A stretch of 64,000 bases of DNA from Rhynchopus sp. YZ270_cl-10 (taxonomy: Eukaryota; Euglenozoa; Diplonemea; Diplonemida; Diplonemidae), in NCBI GenBank assembly GCA_964035575.1, contig OZ037884.1, forward strand, positions 930,001-994,000. The letters are read 5' to 3'. The notes below the pieces were generated by a model. That model saw nothing but the letters and a program-made list of their open reading frames with translations. It was not told the DNA's origin and did not search any database. Position numbers and translations under genes: made by a program. Below are positions 52,837 through 63,123 of the stretch, in pieces; position 1 is the stretch's first letter, and every line of letters starts with the position of its first letter.

Positions 52837-55800
52837 ATGCGCAACAGAACACCCCTGCTCTTATCCCTCCTCCATCTCTTCCTTGGTTATGCGAACTCAT
52901 CCGCCACCATGCCCTCAGAGCTTTGCTGCAACTTTCAAGGATATCGTTATTGCGTTCACCCCGAGAGTTACGACCCAGATACCAAAATCGCTTTATTGAG
53001 CGACCCCTCTGATGGCCTATGCTTTAAATACACAGAGGGGGAACGGGGTTTGGGGAAGATGGAGTGTGGGGACGGTGCATTGCGTTTTAAGTATGATGCA
53101 CCTGAGGCGTCAATGCTTTTGGCCATTGGAACAACGGGGTTTAGTGGAGAAATGTGTTTGGAAGGCTGGAGAAATGCGGGGCTCAATCTATGGGAATGCG
53201 ATTCACCGAACAAAGCGAAGCAAACTTTCTTCAAAACATACCGTACACACTACCAATGGCCCTGCGCGAAGCCTGCTGTTGGAAATACCAATGCAGAACA
53301 GTGTGTCTGCGCTCCTCAACAGGATAAGCTTTATGGTCGGGTAGGATCAAAATTTTTGTCATACCAGACATGCCTTGCAGGGAGAGTCCGAGGGTCTCTT
53401 GGTGGACGTACCTTAACTTCAATGCGTCCTGAGAATATGTGTAATGGACAGCCAATTGAAATGGTATCTCTCGCGGATTGGACTGATGAGAATTCGATGT
53501 TTGTTCATTGGGTGGAGGATACAGAGAACTTTCAGTCTGCCGCGAGCTATATCAATAAGGTCACCTTCATCGATGGAGAAGCGAAGTTGACAGCGCAAAT
53601 TAAACTGTCCGGTTGCGTGCAGGGTGGTGGGATTACAAGGGGGAAGGGTGATACGGTAGTGGTCCTCTGCGCGGAGCATGTGGATTGGGATGGGAAGTTG
53701 CACCTTAAATTCGTTGAGGTGTCGTCCGACCTTTCGTCCGAGGTGCGTCGCTTCAGCGCACTCCCTGAGGACTGTCATGATGGGGATTGCGAAGGGTTTT
53801 ACAAGATGCAGGGAGGCGCTGATTTCAGGCACGTTGCATACATCCCTACCAAGAATTGGTACGTTTCGTGGACCGGTGCTGGGTGGGGTAGCCACGTGGC
53901 GGATACGATGCGTATGTTCGATGTTACCACCACTGCGTTTGTTCCTGGTGCAGGAGATGACTGGGCCTGTATGAACGGTCACACAGAAACAGGTAGAATG
54001 GTGTACAATGCGGACCTCGATGAGTTGGGTGCGCTGTGCTCCTCGGATACTGGAGGTGAATGCACCGACCCTGCGGATTCCAAGCAAGCCTGCGATGCTA
54101 CGAACACATACAAGAATGGGATGACCTACCGTACACACGTCCAAGATGGTAAGGTAGGCCCCATCACGCTGGCCCCGTTCAGCAACGTCTGGAGCCAAGC
54201 GATCAGCGGTTGGATCGGCGACATCGTCCCCTGTGCAGATGGGTTTGCGATTGTGTGGGTCGGGCCTGATGGGGTGGGGACGACCTTTGCGGACGACACG
54301 AATGATGTGGGGTTTATGCGCATCAAGGCTGATGGCAGCATTATTGTCAAGAAGTGGGTTGTCGGCAAGACCACCGCCACACGCGAACGCAGTGCAAAGC
54401 TTGCGAAGCTGGGGACCGGCAACTGCGACCGCTTCCTCCTCGGCTGGGGTGAGATGGCGGCAGATCTCTACTATCCACAGAAGTACCAACTTGTTGAGAT
54501 CGACAGCAACGGTGACCAGCTGACCGCACCCATAGACGTGACCACCTCAGCACAGTGGGCCGAGGAGACCATGTGGACGACCATGACCAACGGCGACGTT
54601 GCCTGGGCACATACCTGGAGGCGCAATGCAGATGGTTCCCCCAGCGTGGTTGGGAAGTCGCAGTTCGGCGCTGCTGCGGGAAAGACCTGCACCTACGATG
54701 GGAACGGCTACGGCTACTCATGGGGCTCCGACCCAACGCAGCCAGGACGGAGGTTTCACACCAATGAAGCGTTCATGATGCGGTACAAGGCGGATGTCAC
54801 GACTGCAGCACCACCGACACCGGCACCACCAGGGAGCACAGAGGTGCCGACAACAGACGTGCCACCCACAGCAGTCCCGTCCACAGTAGCGCCGCTGACG
54901 AATGCACCAGCTACCGATGCACCCGCAACAGATGCACCGAGGACAGTGTCACCGCCCACAGAGGTGCCACCCACTTTGTCCCCTGGAAGCACTGCAGTGC
55001 CGACAACAAACGCGCCACCCACAGCAGTTCCGTCCACAGCAGCTCCATCCACTGCAGCACCTCTGACGACTGCACCCGCAACAGATGCACCGCGGACAAT
55101 GTCGCCGCCCACAGAGGTGCCACCCACTTTGTCTCCCGGAAGCACTGCAGTGCCGACCGCAATCCCCACAGCAATCCCCACATCTTCCCCAGGAGTGCCG
55201 CCAACAAACACACCAGGCACAGCATCGCAGGTCTCCCTCGGCACAGCATCCGCCCTCATCGCAAAGAATTGGTGGACAGCCGAGGGGGCCTCTCTCCGCG
55301 ACGTCGACGGCACGCTTGCAGTGCGCCAGGCAGCGGGCACCACCACTACTACAATCACCTTCAGCCCGAAGACGGCCTCAGGGAACTACGCATACCTCAG
55401 GGAAGCGGGCGGGTGGCCTGCTGAGATAGGGTTCTACGACCACATGGTACTCTCTATCCGGGCAGGCCGCCTTTCCATGGGTGTCCTTGTTGTGCGTCTG
55501 ACGACCCGCACGTCGTCAGAGGACGACACAACACCTGATGCCGGGGGGAAGACCTTCCTGCATCGCTACCGCGTCCGCACGACCACCGACAACACCTGGC
55601 AGACGGTCGTTGTCGACAGACACCCTGACGAAATCGTTTCGGAACAGCCTTCCAATGGGAACGACTACGGCGTTATCGAGCATGCTCTGCAAGCGGGCGG
55701 GGTGTCCGGCGCATACTTCGATTATGTGACACAAATTGCCATTTCTTTTGAGAGCACCACCAATCACCGCACCGCAGAGGTGGCATCTGCAGAGGGAGAC

Positions 55801-56406
55801 ACCGAATGGGCGGTAGGGGATGTCTCCTTCGTTCATTCGGACCATACAAACGATATTAACGCTGTCTACGCAATGACAGGATCGGCAGTGCGTGATACAT
55901 CAACCAAACGGGTCCGCATTGCGCTTTCTTGGGCACGCAATAAAGACGCACCAGAGAACACACCATACGAGGTGCGCTACTCTTACGAACACAGCGTGCA
56001 TTCTGTGGGGTTTTCTGCAGCAGTCTTCCTCACGACGGTGACGTCCTCTTCCGCTTCGCTGATGGTGCTCCCTGGGGATGCAGATGGCACGGTGCTGCTA
56101 TCCGAGCTGGCGGCCTCTACGATAACGAATGTGCACCTCGCTGTGCGGGCAGGAACTGCCGCGGAGTTCACAGAGATCAACCTTGTGTTTCAGGATGGCA
56201 CTGTGGCTTCCGATGATGCCTCTGACGGTGGTAACGGTGTTGACACTGAGCTGGTAGTTGGCCTCGCTGTGGGAGGTGGTCTTTGTCTCATCATTCCGAT
56301 AGTGATCGCAGTAGTCCTGCTCTGCAAAAAGGAGAAGATGGAAGAAGGCAAAGAGAAGAACACAGCAGAGGAGGTAAATAATGCTCCGGATGGAGGTGAG
56401 GCGTGA
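52837..56406 (+). CDS. Large type I surface protein with mucin-like linker
   Basis: Predicted 1189 aa. Signal peptide at about 1-22 (MRNRTPLLLSLLHLFLGYAN). Residues about 30-135 are Cys-rich and recall a ricin-type beta-trefoil (GEMCLEGWRNAGLNLWEC). About 200-650 have repeated Trp-rich strands (FRHVAYIPTKNWYVSW, GWIGDIVPCADGFAIVWVG), suggesting a beta-propeller. About 655-797 is a Pro/Thr/Ala linker of APPT/VPPT units, probably heavily O-glycosylated. About 800-1010 is a beta-rich module that could bind carbohydrate (not recognised), followed by another beta-rich stretch to about 1130. Membrane span at about 1140-1164 (GLCLIIPIVIAVVLLC), then a short charged tail. Likely a cell-surface adhesin or receptor; function inferred from layout only. 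Start: the first ATG after an AT-rich leader, directly before the signal peptide. Confidence 0.88.
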   Translation: MRNRTPLLLSLLHLFLGYANSSATMPSELCCNFQGYRYCVHPESYDPDTKIALLSDPSDGLCFKYTEGERGLGKMECGDGALRFKYDAPEASMLLAIGTTGFSGEMCLEGWRNAGLNLWECDSPNKAKQTFFKTYRTHYQWPCAKPAVGNTNAEQCVCAPQQDKLYGRVGSKFLSYQTCLAGRVRGSLGGRTLTSMRPENMCNGQPIEMVSLADWTDENSMFVHWVEDTENFQSAASYINKVTFIDGEAKLTAQIKLSGCVQGGGITRGKGDTVVVLCAEHVDWDGKLHLKFVEVSSDLSSEVRRFSALPEDCHDGDCEGFYKMQGGADFRHVAYIPTKNWYVSWTGAGWGSHVADTMRMFDVTTTAFVPGAGDDWACMNGHTETGRMVYNADLDELGALCSSDTGGECTDPADSKQACDATNTYKNGMTYRTHVQDGKVGPITLAPFSNVWSQAISGWIGDIVPCADGFAIVWVGPDGVGTTFADDTNDVGFMRIKADGSIIVKKWVVGKTTATRERSAKLAKLGTGNCDRFLLGWGEMAADLYYPQKYQLVEIDSNGDQLTAPIDVTTSAQWAEETMWTTMTNGDVAWAHTWRRNADGSPSVVGKSQFGAAAGKTCTYDGNGYGYSWGSDPTQPGRRFHTNEAFMMRYKADVTTAAPPTPAPPGSTEVPTTDVPPTAVPSTVAPLTNAPATDAPATDAPRTVSPPTEVPPTLSPGSTAVPTTNAPPTAVPSTAAPSTAAPLTTAPATDAPRTMSPPTEVPPTLSPGSTAVPTAIPTAIPTSSPGVPPTNTPGTASQVSLGTASALIAKNWWTAEGASLRDVDGTLAVRQAAGTTTTTITFSPKTASGNYAYLREAGGWPAEIGFYDHMVLSIRAGRLSMGVLVVRLTTRTSSEDDTTPDAGGKTFLHRYRVRTTTDNTWQTVVVDRHPDEIVSEQPSNGNDYGVIEHALQAGGVSGAYFDYVTQIAISFESTTNHRTAEVASAEGDTEWAVGDVSFVHSDHTNDINAVYAMTGSAVRDTSTKRVRIALSWARNKDAPENTPYEVRYSYEHSVHSVGFSAAVFLTTVTSSSASLMVLPGDADGTVLLSELAASTITNVHLAVRAGTAAEFTEINLVFQDGTVASDDASDGGNGVDTELVVGLAVGGGLCLIIPIVIAVVLLCKKEKMEEGKEKNTAEEVNNAPDGGEA

Positions 56407-57147
56407 GTTTTCCTTTGTGGGAAAAAATGATTTCAAATGTCAGAGTTTCGTTTTATTTCCTTTTTACAGGCAAAGAAGCGCCAATAATTTATTTTGTGGG
56501 TCGGGAGGGGCCTTAACTGGTCCTCCGAAGGTGGGGTTAAACCCTCCTTTTCAAAAAAAAAGAAGCCACAAAGAAATTGAGAAATTGAATCGCATGAATC
56601 TGAGTGGTGTCTGTTGCTCGAGCAACGACGTCAATCACATTTTTTTGTTTTGTTTGCTTTTCCTCCCACCCTCCCCCTTCCCCCCCCCCATCTGTGCACG
56701 AAGAAACAAAGCGTTATTGGCAAATGCCAGCTTCACTTTTGTTTCATTCAGCGCTACCCACCCATTCCCCCCCTTTGTGCGTACTTCAGAAAACACCCTC
56801 GGTAATAAAAAGCATAGCAGGATAGCTTCGTAGAGCTTCTCATTGAAAACAGCCTTCTTTTTTTTATATAGTCTTTCCTCCAGAAAAGTAGGTTAAATTC
56901 GTCAGTTGAAATGGATTTCTGTTATGCCTTTTTTTAAAAAATTATGCCGGGTGGGATTTTCTAGGTGTTCTAAGCATTCGGCAGTGAGGTTTAGGTTCAT
57001 CTTTTATGCGACTCTCTTCTTTCACGAGAGGGCTTTTGTCTTTCAAGGTTGTGCGTTCATTCGGATGGCTGGCATCGTACGTGGGTCAGTCAGAGGGATG
57101 CCTGCATCAACAACCACAGTTTCAAGTCAACTTCTTTTTTTCCCTCC

Positions 57148-57315
57148 GGTATTCGCCTTTAGGCATACCTCGAAGGCGAATTTCGTATTCGCCCTATATT
57201 CGGATCTGATAAAAGAGGGCGAAAATGGTCCAAGAATTTTGGGATCCGAATATACCGACCGAATATAGGGCGAATAGGTATTCAGTCTACGGGGTATTGC
57301 CAAGGGGCGAATACC
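57148..57315. mobile_element. 168-bp MITE-like element
   Basis: Ends GGTATTCGCCTTTAGGCATA and GCCAAGGGGCGAATACC are imperfect inverted repeats, and the interior is itself palindromic (CGCCCTATATTCGG / CCGAATATAGGGCG). No target duplication recognised. Confidence 0.7.
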
Positions 57316-57479
57316 AGAGGAACACACCCCACAGGTAGGGTGCTCATCTTCTTTCAAAAAAAAATAAATTTTTCGCTTTTTTTACAATGATTCTTCCCAC
57401 CACAAAAAAAAACTATTCAAGAAAGTTTTTTTGGCTGTTGTGCGTGTTTTTTTGTTATCTGTCCGTTCCCCAAAATTTA

Positions 57480-57597
57480 TTGCATACGATTACCGTAATC
57501 GTAAAAAGTATCGACCGTAATAATGTTCGACCTTTTCAGCATTTTTCTAGAAGTTCGACCTTTTTTACGGTAACATTACGATTATGATTACATGCAA
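57480..57597. mobile_element. 118-bp MITE-like element
   Basis: Left end TTGCATACGATTACCGTAAT is mirrored by the right end ATTACGATTATGATTACATGCAA (last 20: ACGATTATGATTACATGCAA). The words GTTCGACCTTTT and TTACGGTAA repeat inside. Confidence 0.6.
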
Positions 57598-57757
57598 TGC
57601 TAAAAGGAAATTGAACACCGTACCCCAACTCCCTTCCTTTTTTTTTTTCTAATTCTGGGGCGGGTTGGATTAGCCACATTTGACCGACAGGTCGAGGTGT
57701 GTGCGTTTCTCCCGTTTTTATTGTTGTATTGTTTGCGGGGGAAACACAAAAAAAGTA

Positions 57758-58116
57758 TAGTGGAGTTCATCCTCGGGTGTACACTAATTCAACCAAGTTT
57801 TCAAAAAAAGGAAAAGTAGGAGTGCGGTTTCAATCAAAAATATCCCAAAAAATTCCTGTGCGATTTATTCCCAACACTTTTTAGAAAGAACATAAAACCT
57901 TCTTTATTCCTCTCTTCCATGTTATACAGTCTTTGACAGCTGGAGGGTGGGGCAAAAACAACAAAAAAAATAGTGGAGTTCATCCTCGGGTGTCTACACT
58001 AATACAACCAAGTTTTCAAAAAAAAAACATTGTGTTCATCAGCAGTTACTTAATAGCGTTCGGTATTGTGGAGCTCATCCTCGGGTGTATACACTAATAC
58101 AACCAATTTTTGAAAA
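57758..58116 (+). repeat. Cluster of three S2 repeats
   Basis: Copies at 57758-57807, 57971-58026 and 58066-58116, all in the same orientation and separated by unique sequence, so they are independent insertions or a decayed tandem. Confidence 0.75.
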
Positions 58117-58283
58117 GTAACTTATGCAACAAGTACATCTGCAACAACATGTCCTCATCTCCCCCAATGTTCTCCCTAGAAAGATCTTCTTCCCAAGGAC
58201 CTTTTTTTCCAAATTCCTTTGGGATCCAGAACCCATTTCCCGCATCTGCCATCTCCTTCTCAGGGGCCCCCGATCCATTGGCG

Positions 58284-58713
58284 CTATAGGACTGACAGGC
58301 GTCCAACTTTCACGTACCCGCGCTCATGCTCGAACACCCAGTCAAACTCTGTACGGGAAGGTCCACTGAACGCAGCCACTACTTTATGAAGCTCGCCCAC
58401 GTAGCTGTCTTGAACATCTTTGAGAGGTATTTTGTGGGTCTGGCGTCTCTTCACGTAGATGGCACCAATCCGAATAGGATCTTTAAGCCGAAAATATCCT
58501 CCACCACTTCTTCCTTCCAAGCATCTCTTTGTCCATTCCTGCTGCTGCCGCTCCCACCACCCCCTTCCAAAACCTCTCCAAGGAGGTCCCCTCAGGAATC
58601 GACCACGTCAGAAGTGTCAGGGGATAGGTGAACACTTGAAAAACACGTGCAATACACAGCAATGTGCACCTCCGTTGCTGGGGTCTTTCAGGTGCGTGTA
58701 CATGGCGTGCCAC
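58284..58713 (-). pseudogene. Coding-like minus-strand islands
   Basis: Two overlapping open minus frames with protein-like composition: IRIGAIYVKRRQTHKIPLKD, GELHKVVAAFSGPSRTEFDW, and RVFQVFTYPLTLLTWSIPEG. No family recognised and no coherent start. They lie downstream (minus sense) of the LINE-like piece at 58760-58990 and may belong to the same decayed element. Confidence 0.3.
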
Positions 58714-58759
58714 CTGTTCGGTATCTTAGTGGCGGCTGAGCTGGGTCCAAACACAACGA

Positions 58760-58990
58760 TGTTCTTCTTCTGCAATGGGTGATCTCCTGGTCACGCTCTC
58801 GCATGGCGGATTTCACCTCGTGTGTGAACCATCGCTTTTTGATTGTTTGGCGGCTGTGTGTGGAGATGTGTTTGCCTGCTACTTTGCGTACTTGCGCTGA
58901 CCATTTGGCATAGGCTCTCTTTGGGTTTGTCCAGGCTTTGGCCCTGTCCGACATTCCTCCAACTCGCAGGTGGTTCAGGTGGGCTGTGCC
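58760..58990 (-). mobile_element. Possible LINE remnant (endonuclease-RT linker)
   Basis: The minus strand reads AYAKWSAQVRKVAGKHISTH then KKRWFTHEVKSAMRERDQEI. The pattern W..x..A...I....+..+.WWT.E...A...RD is characteristic of the linker between endonuclease and reverse transcriptase in Ingi/L1Tc-like and other LINEs. No catalytic RT motif was found. A short, dead fragment if correct. Confidence 0.35.
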
Positions 58991-59110
58991 TGAAACACCG
59001 TCCACAAACTCCGTGCCTGTCCACATCCCAACACCCCCCACCCCATCCTATCGGGCACCCCTTAGCTCCACATCCTTCCACATCCCTCCACAGACACCCT
59101 CCACCTCACC

Positions 59111-60073
59111 ATGCTCCGTTATGCTTTCCTCTCCGCCCTTCTTTTGGGTGTTGCAGCCACCGACCGCCCTGTCATTGGCGTATGGGCACACGAAGTGGAC
59201 TACCCAGGCACAAGCGACGGCCCTGAGTACATCGCGGCAAGCTATGTGAAGTGGGTAGAGATGGCGGGGGCACGCGTTGTACCGCTACGCTACAACGTAT
59301 CGACGGATGCGGAGCTGGAGACGCTGTTCAACTCTTTGAACGGGATGCTGTACCCTGGGGGTGGTGTGCCGTCGTCACGCAATGCGCAGAAGATGTTCGA
59401 TATGGCGGTTGCCGCAAACAAACGAGGCGACCACTTCCCCGTCTGGGGCACCTGCCTCGGCTTCGAATGGTTCATGCAGTACGTCGCAGGGTACGACAGC
59501 ATCGTCACCGGAGGCTTCGACTCTGAAAACATCTCCATCCCCCTCACATACACCAACCAAACCAACTCCTCCACACTCCTCGGGGGCAGCTCTCTTGAGG
59601 ATCAGACCTTCAGGGCGGTACTCTCTGATGCAACCCCAGGAAAGATTGTGCCATTTAATGCGCATGGTTTGGGTGTGACAGTCGAGGATTTTGCGAAGAA
59701 TGAGAATTTGGTGTCCTTTTTTGATGTGCTAGCGACGTCGGTGGATCGGAACGGAAAGGAGTTCGTTGCCGTGGTTGAAGGGAAGGGAGGGATGCCGATT
59801 TATGCCACGCAGTTCCACCCAGAGCGGAACAACTTTGAATGGGCGTCGAACAAAGAGGCCCCGTGGCTGCCTCTGGAGTACATCAACCATTCGCCTGAGG
59901 CGGTCAAGGCGACGCAGCGGATGGCAGACACCTTCGTGGCAGAGGCTCGTAAAAGCACGCATGGGTTCGCAGACCCGTCGGTTGCGTTCCACTCATTGAT
60001 CTGGCACTACCCACGTCTCAGTTTTGAATACTTCATTTTCGAGCAGGTCTACTTTGTCGCAGTGGATATCTAA
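59111..60073 (+). CDS. Gamma-glutamyl hydrolase (folate polyglutamate hydrolase)
   Basis: Predicted 320 aa, close to the usual size. Class-I glutamine-amidotransferase-like Cys peptidase that trims the poly-gamma-glutamate tail of folates (EC 3.4.19.9); in eukaryotes it is lysosomal, vacuolar or secreted. Signal peptide at 1-16 (MLRYAFLSALLLGVAA). Early strand RPVIGVWAHEVDYP; oxyanion/Gly loop LYPGGGV; nucleophile Cys115 in VWGTCLGFEWF, matching human VWGTCLGFE; catalytic His236 in QFHPERNNFEW. All key residues are intact. Several NxT/NxS sites (NVS, NIS, NQT, NSS). The start is the first ATG after CCTCCACCTCACC, with a CCTCCACAG just upstream as possible trans-splice acceptor. Folate homeostasis role by family. 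Confidence 0.95.
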   Translation: MLRYAFLSALLLGVAATDRPVIGVWAHEVDYPGTSDGPEYIAASYVKWVEMAGARVVPLRYNVSTDAELETLFNSLNGMLYPGGGVPSSRNAQKMFDMAVAANKRGDHFPVWGTCLGFEWFMQYVAGYDSIVTGGFDSENISIPLTYTNQTNSSTLLGGSSLEDQTFRAVLSDATPGKIVPFNAHGLGVTVEDFAKNENLVSFFDVLATSVDRNGKEFVAVVEGKGGMPIYATQFHPERNNFEWASNKEAPWLPLEYINHSPEAVKATQRMADTFVAEARKSTHGFADPSVAFHSLIWHYPRLSFEYFIFEQVYFVAVDI

Positions 60074-61241
60074 GGGAGGGGTGCGTGGTTGTGTGGTGAA
60101 GTTGTTGGTTGTGCGAGGGAAAGGGGGCCTTTTTAGTATCTGTGTATTTCTGATGGGTAACAATTGGTGTCTTTTGAATAAAAAAAAGTGTGCTATGTGT
60201 CAAAGTTCGGTAATTTATATTGTAACGTTTTTTTAGTTTTGCAGTATGGGAGTCTCTCCCACACTGCAAAAGGGACCCCAACCGGGAAATTTTTTTTGTT
60301 TTTAAAAGCTAACATCGTCAAATCTAACATGTGTCAAGTGACTGCGTCCCAGAGGTGTTTGTACTATCAACTTCATCTTTTTTTGATAAAACAACTTGTT
60401 GTCAATTCTAAAAAGATTGGAGGCAGCGCTGCAGGGCAAACAAAACGGATTGAAAAAAACAGAAGCTTGCTTGTTTTCTTTGAGTACTCAATTAACCACA
60501 ACAACCGTACTTCAGTTTAACACATTTTTTCACCTTTTTGTTTTCCCGGCTTTGAGCGCACAAACAAAAGACCCGATCTTTTTTTGTTCAAAAGAAAAGT
60601 TTACATGGGATTTCATCTTTTTGTGCGGATTCTTGCTTTTATCTCAGAAAGGGGTAAGACAAGATCATTTGCACGACGAAGTGCGGATGCTTTTGGTTGA
60701 AGGACTAAGCACAGCGAGGCTTTGGGTTCAATCTTACAGAATCTTTTCTACTCTCCTTGATACAGAGTGAGACTGGACCATCCAACTTTATTTCCCACCA
60801 CATAGTCACAAAGGGGAGGATTGTCTTTCATATAAACGACATCACCCACGTAGGCACGACTGCTTTTTTCCCCCGTTTTTCGAACATTAGCTTTGGCATA
60901 CTCGTACCCCCCTCTGCTCCTCAACGTTTAAAAGATTTTTGTTAGATTAGGTGCCCCATGTGGACAGTGAAGACTACATGGCAGCGACACTTATCCAATA
61001 AGTCAGACAAAAAAAAAAGAAAAGACCTAAGAGTACACCTCCCCTTTAACCACCATCCTACCAAACTACCAAAAACCCCACCCCTTCTAGGCTAGGGGTA
61101 CCACACCAACACCATTGTGACATGCTTTCACACCCTTCGCTTTCTCCACATTTCTCCAGGACACCCCATAAACCCCCTTCTTTACACCTCCAGTACAGTA
61201 CTACACCACCACCACCATCCACCCCCTCCGCGTCCAAACCC
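60074..61241. other. Spacer with hairpin, S3a end and C-rich leader
   Basis: Perfect hairpin at 60237-60271, S3a 3' end at 60331-60375, family H hairpin at about 60695-60735. From about 61035 to 61241 the sequence is C-rich with CATTTCTCCAG, the probable leader of the next gene. No gene. Confidence 0.55.
60237..60271. repeat. 35-bp hairpin downstream of the GGH gene
   Basis: TTTTGCAGTATGGGAG pairs with CTCCCACACTGCAAAA around a 3-nt loop (one mismatch). It could be a transcript-end structure or a relic of a palindromic element. Confidence 0.7.
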
Positions 61242-62156
61242 ATGCTGGTCGCCACTCTCACCGCTCTTTTGCTTTTTTTAAAACGGATGCTTCTGAAGGT
61301 TGCAGGGTATTTGCATCGACAGGCGAAACGGGTGGTCCGCACCGCACCGATACGACGCCTGGTACATATTACCCGGTTACGTTCGCAGGGGAAATGTCTT
61401 TATGTTGACCTGCCTACCGATGCTGAGCCATCAACACAAACAGTGAGCCACGATGCCCTACCGGGAAGGAGGGCGGGGGTGACGAGGATAGTGGCAGTCT
61501 CGGATACCCATGCGGCTGAGGAGTATATCCGTATCCCCGAATGCGACGTTCTCGTGCATTGCGGGGATGCCCTGCAGGGTGGGCGCGCCAAAGGCGCAAA
61601 CCCCTTCTTCGCATGGCTGCACAACTTATTGAATACCGGTGTCGCCTCCTCTGCCATCTGCATAGGGGGCAACCACGACCGCCCCTTCGAAAAATGGGGG
61701 CAAGATAAATGCGAGAAGCGCTTTGCCCCAGCGCAGTGGCTGCAGGGGAGTGGGGCGACGGTGGAGGGGTGGGAGGTGTTTGGGTTGCCGCACAGCTATG
61801 CGTCGAAGAGCCAGAACAGGGCGTGGCAGTTTCATGGGGAGGAGGCGGACGGTGCCTTGGCGGGGGTGTGGGGAACGATCCCGGAGGGCACGGAGGTGTT
61901 GGTGACTCATTGTCCACCTAGCGGGAGTAAGGGTGGTGGGAGCAGGCCAGCGAAGGGCTGCCCCGACCTCGCACGCCGTGTGCGCGACCTACCCGCCCTG
62001 CGCCTCCACCTCTTCGGCCACGAGCACTCCGCATACGGCTGCACCCTGCACGAAGGCCGTGCCTCCATCAACTGCTCCTCCATGGCCATTCCCTGGCTGG
62101 GTCTCATCCCGCTCCCCATCAGGGGCCCCGTGGTGGTGGACCTGCAAAAGGAGTAA
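61242..62156 (+). CDS. MPPED-type metallophosphoesterase
   Basis: Predicted 304 aa. Calcineurin-like fold with all metal-binding motifs: D88 and H90 in VSDTHAAEE, D109 in HCGDAL, N144-H145-D146 in GGNHDRP, H223 in VTHCPPSG, H260 and H262 in FGHEHS. Order and wording match the MPPED1/MPPED2 group, which hydrolyses phosphodiesters such as cyclic nucleotides in vitro; the true substrate is unknown. Residues 1-25 (MLVATLTALLLFLKRMLLKV) form a likely signal anchor, so the enzyme is probably membrane-tethered. An in-frame ATG exists at 61122, but the intervening 40 codons are a C-rich, Pro/Ser-only leader, so I prefer 61242. Confidence 0.9.
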   Translation: MLVATLTALLLFLKRMLLKVAGYLHRQAKRVVRTAPIRRLVHITRLRSQGKCLYVDLPTDAEPSTQTVSHDALPGRRAGVTRIVAVSDTHAAEEYIRIPECDVLVHCGDALQGGRAKGANPFFAWLHNLLNTGVASSAICIGGNHDRPFEKWGQDKCEKRFAPAQWLQGSGATVEGWEVFGLPHSYASKSQNRAWQFHGEEADGALAGVWGTIPEGTEVLVTHCPPSGSKGGGSRPAKGCPDLARRVRDLPALRLHLFGHEHSAYGCTLHEGRASINCSSMAIPWLGLIPLPIRGPVVVDLQKE

Positions 62157-63123
62157 AAAAGGGAAAATAAAGAAATTGGTATCCCAGAAATAAAAAATAC
62201 CAAGTACGCAACAACTACGCAACAAGTACGCAAAATGGGGTCGTCAGGAGCACCAGAAATGCGTTTTGGAGATGTTCCGAAAGCGGAGAGGGGTTGGTTG
62301 GGTGACTTCAAATTGTTTTTGCTCTGTGTTCATTATTTGGGTGGTGAAACTGTGAATGGGGTCAGGCTTTGATCGGAGACTGTTGTTACACAATGCTGCG
62401 TTCCCCGACCCTGCTGATTTTTTTCGTCTGAGTAATTACTTGACTTTTTTTTTTTCCAGATGTGTGTGCACGAGAGTCACTTTCATCTTTTCAAAGTTTT
62501 TTCTATACCTACAAGCGTAGCTTAGAGGAGAAATAGTTTCTCAGATATGGTCGCCAATCACCCCCCTCCAACAGGGTAATTGAGCAAACAACGAAAAAAA
62601 CCTTTTTTCCTGTTACTTACCTATCAGAGTTACTATTTTTTGTTTTTGTTTTTTGTTTTTTGTTTTTGCGCCGTAATACACCTTCAAAAGCCTCCTGCAG
62701 ATTCATATATTATCTAGCCAAAATTTAAAGAAACCATGCAGTATGGGTTTGTGTTGAGCATCTTTCACCGCAGTACCTGGAGTGTTTTTATAAGATGACC
62801 AAGCAACGAGAGGCTTTTAGGTTCATCTTATAAACTTTTTCTTTTATTTACGAGCCGCATTGAACGAGACCCCTATCCCGCTCACGTCTCTCCCTCCCTC
62901 TCAAGATGTGCATCTGATGTGCACACTCTTTCAATTGTACGAGGTGACTAAGCCACCCTCGGCTTTTGTGTTTCACCTTACAAAAACAACAACAAAAATT
63001 CCACAAATGAATACCCTCAAAAAACCCCAATATTAGCAATCACCCAATCACCCTCCTCTCTCCCTCCATTCTATCAAACCAACATCAGACGAACACTTTA
63101 TACCATCAAAAAAAACAATTCAT
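62157..63123. other. Spacer rich in family H hairpins
   Basis: Hairpins at about 62457-62495, 62793-62836, 62904-62938 and 62940-62985. The leader before the next gene is AT-rich with C-runs. No gene. Confidence 0.55.
62793..62836. ncRNA. Hairpin family H, example copies (62793-62836 and 62940-62985)
   Basis: AAGATGACCAAGC, loop AACGAGA, then GGCTTTTAGGTTCATCTT: the outer AAGATGA/TTCATCTT arms pair. In the next copy, at 62940, the arms are GAGGTGA/TTCACCTT, a compensatory A-T to G-C change. Whether these are RNAs or small mobile palindromes is open. Confidence 0.4.

Larger units (their letters stand above)
56407..58283. other. Spacer with hairpin, MITEs and S2 repeats
   Basis: Family H hairpin at about 56966-57010, the GCTGGCATCGTACGTGGGTC motif near 57068, palindromic MITEs at 57148-57315 and 57480-57597, and three S2 repeats between 57758 and 58116. 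No gene. Confidence 0.6.

Noticed and set aside
54756-55358. Minus-strand frame rich in GGTSVGG/GTAVGG
   Set aside because: Antisense of the Pro/Thr linker of the 1189-aa protein.
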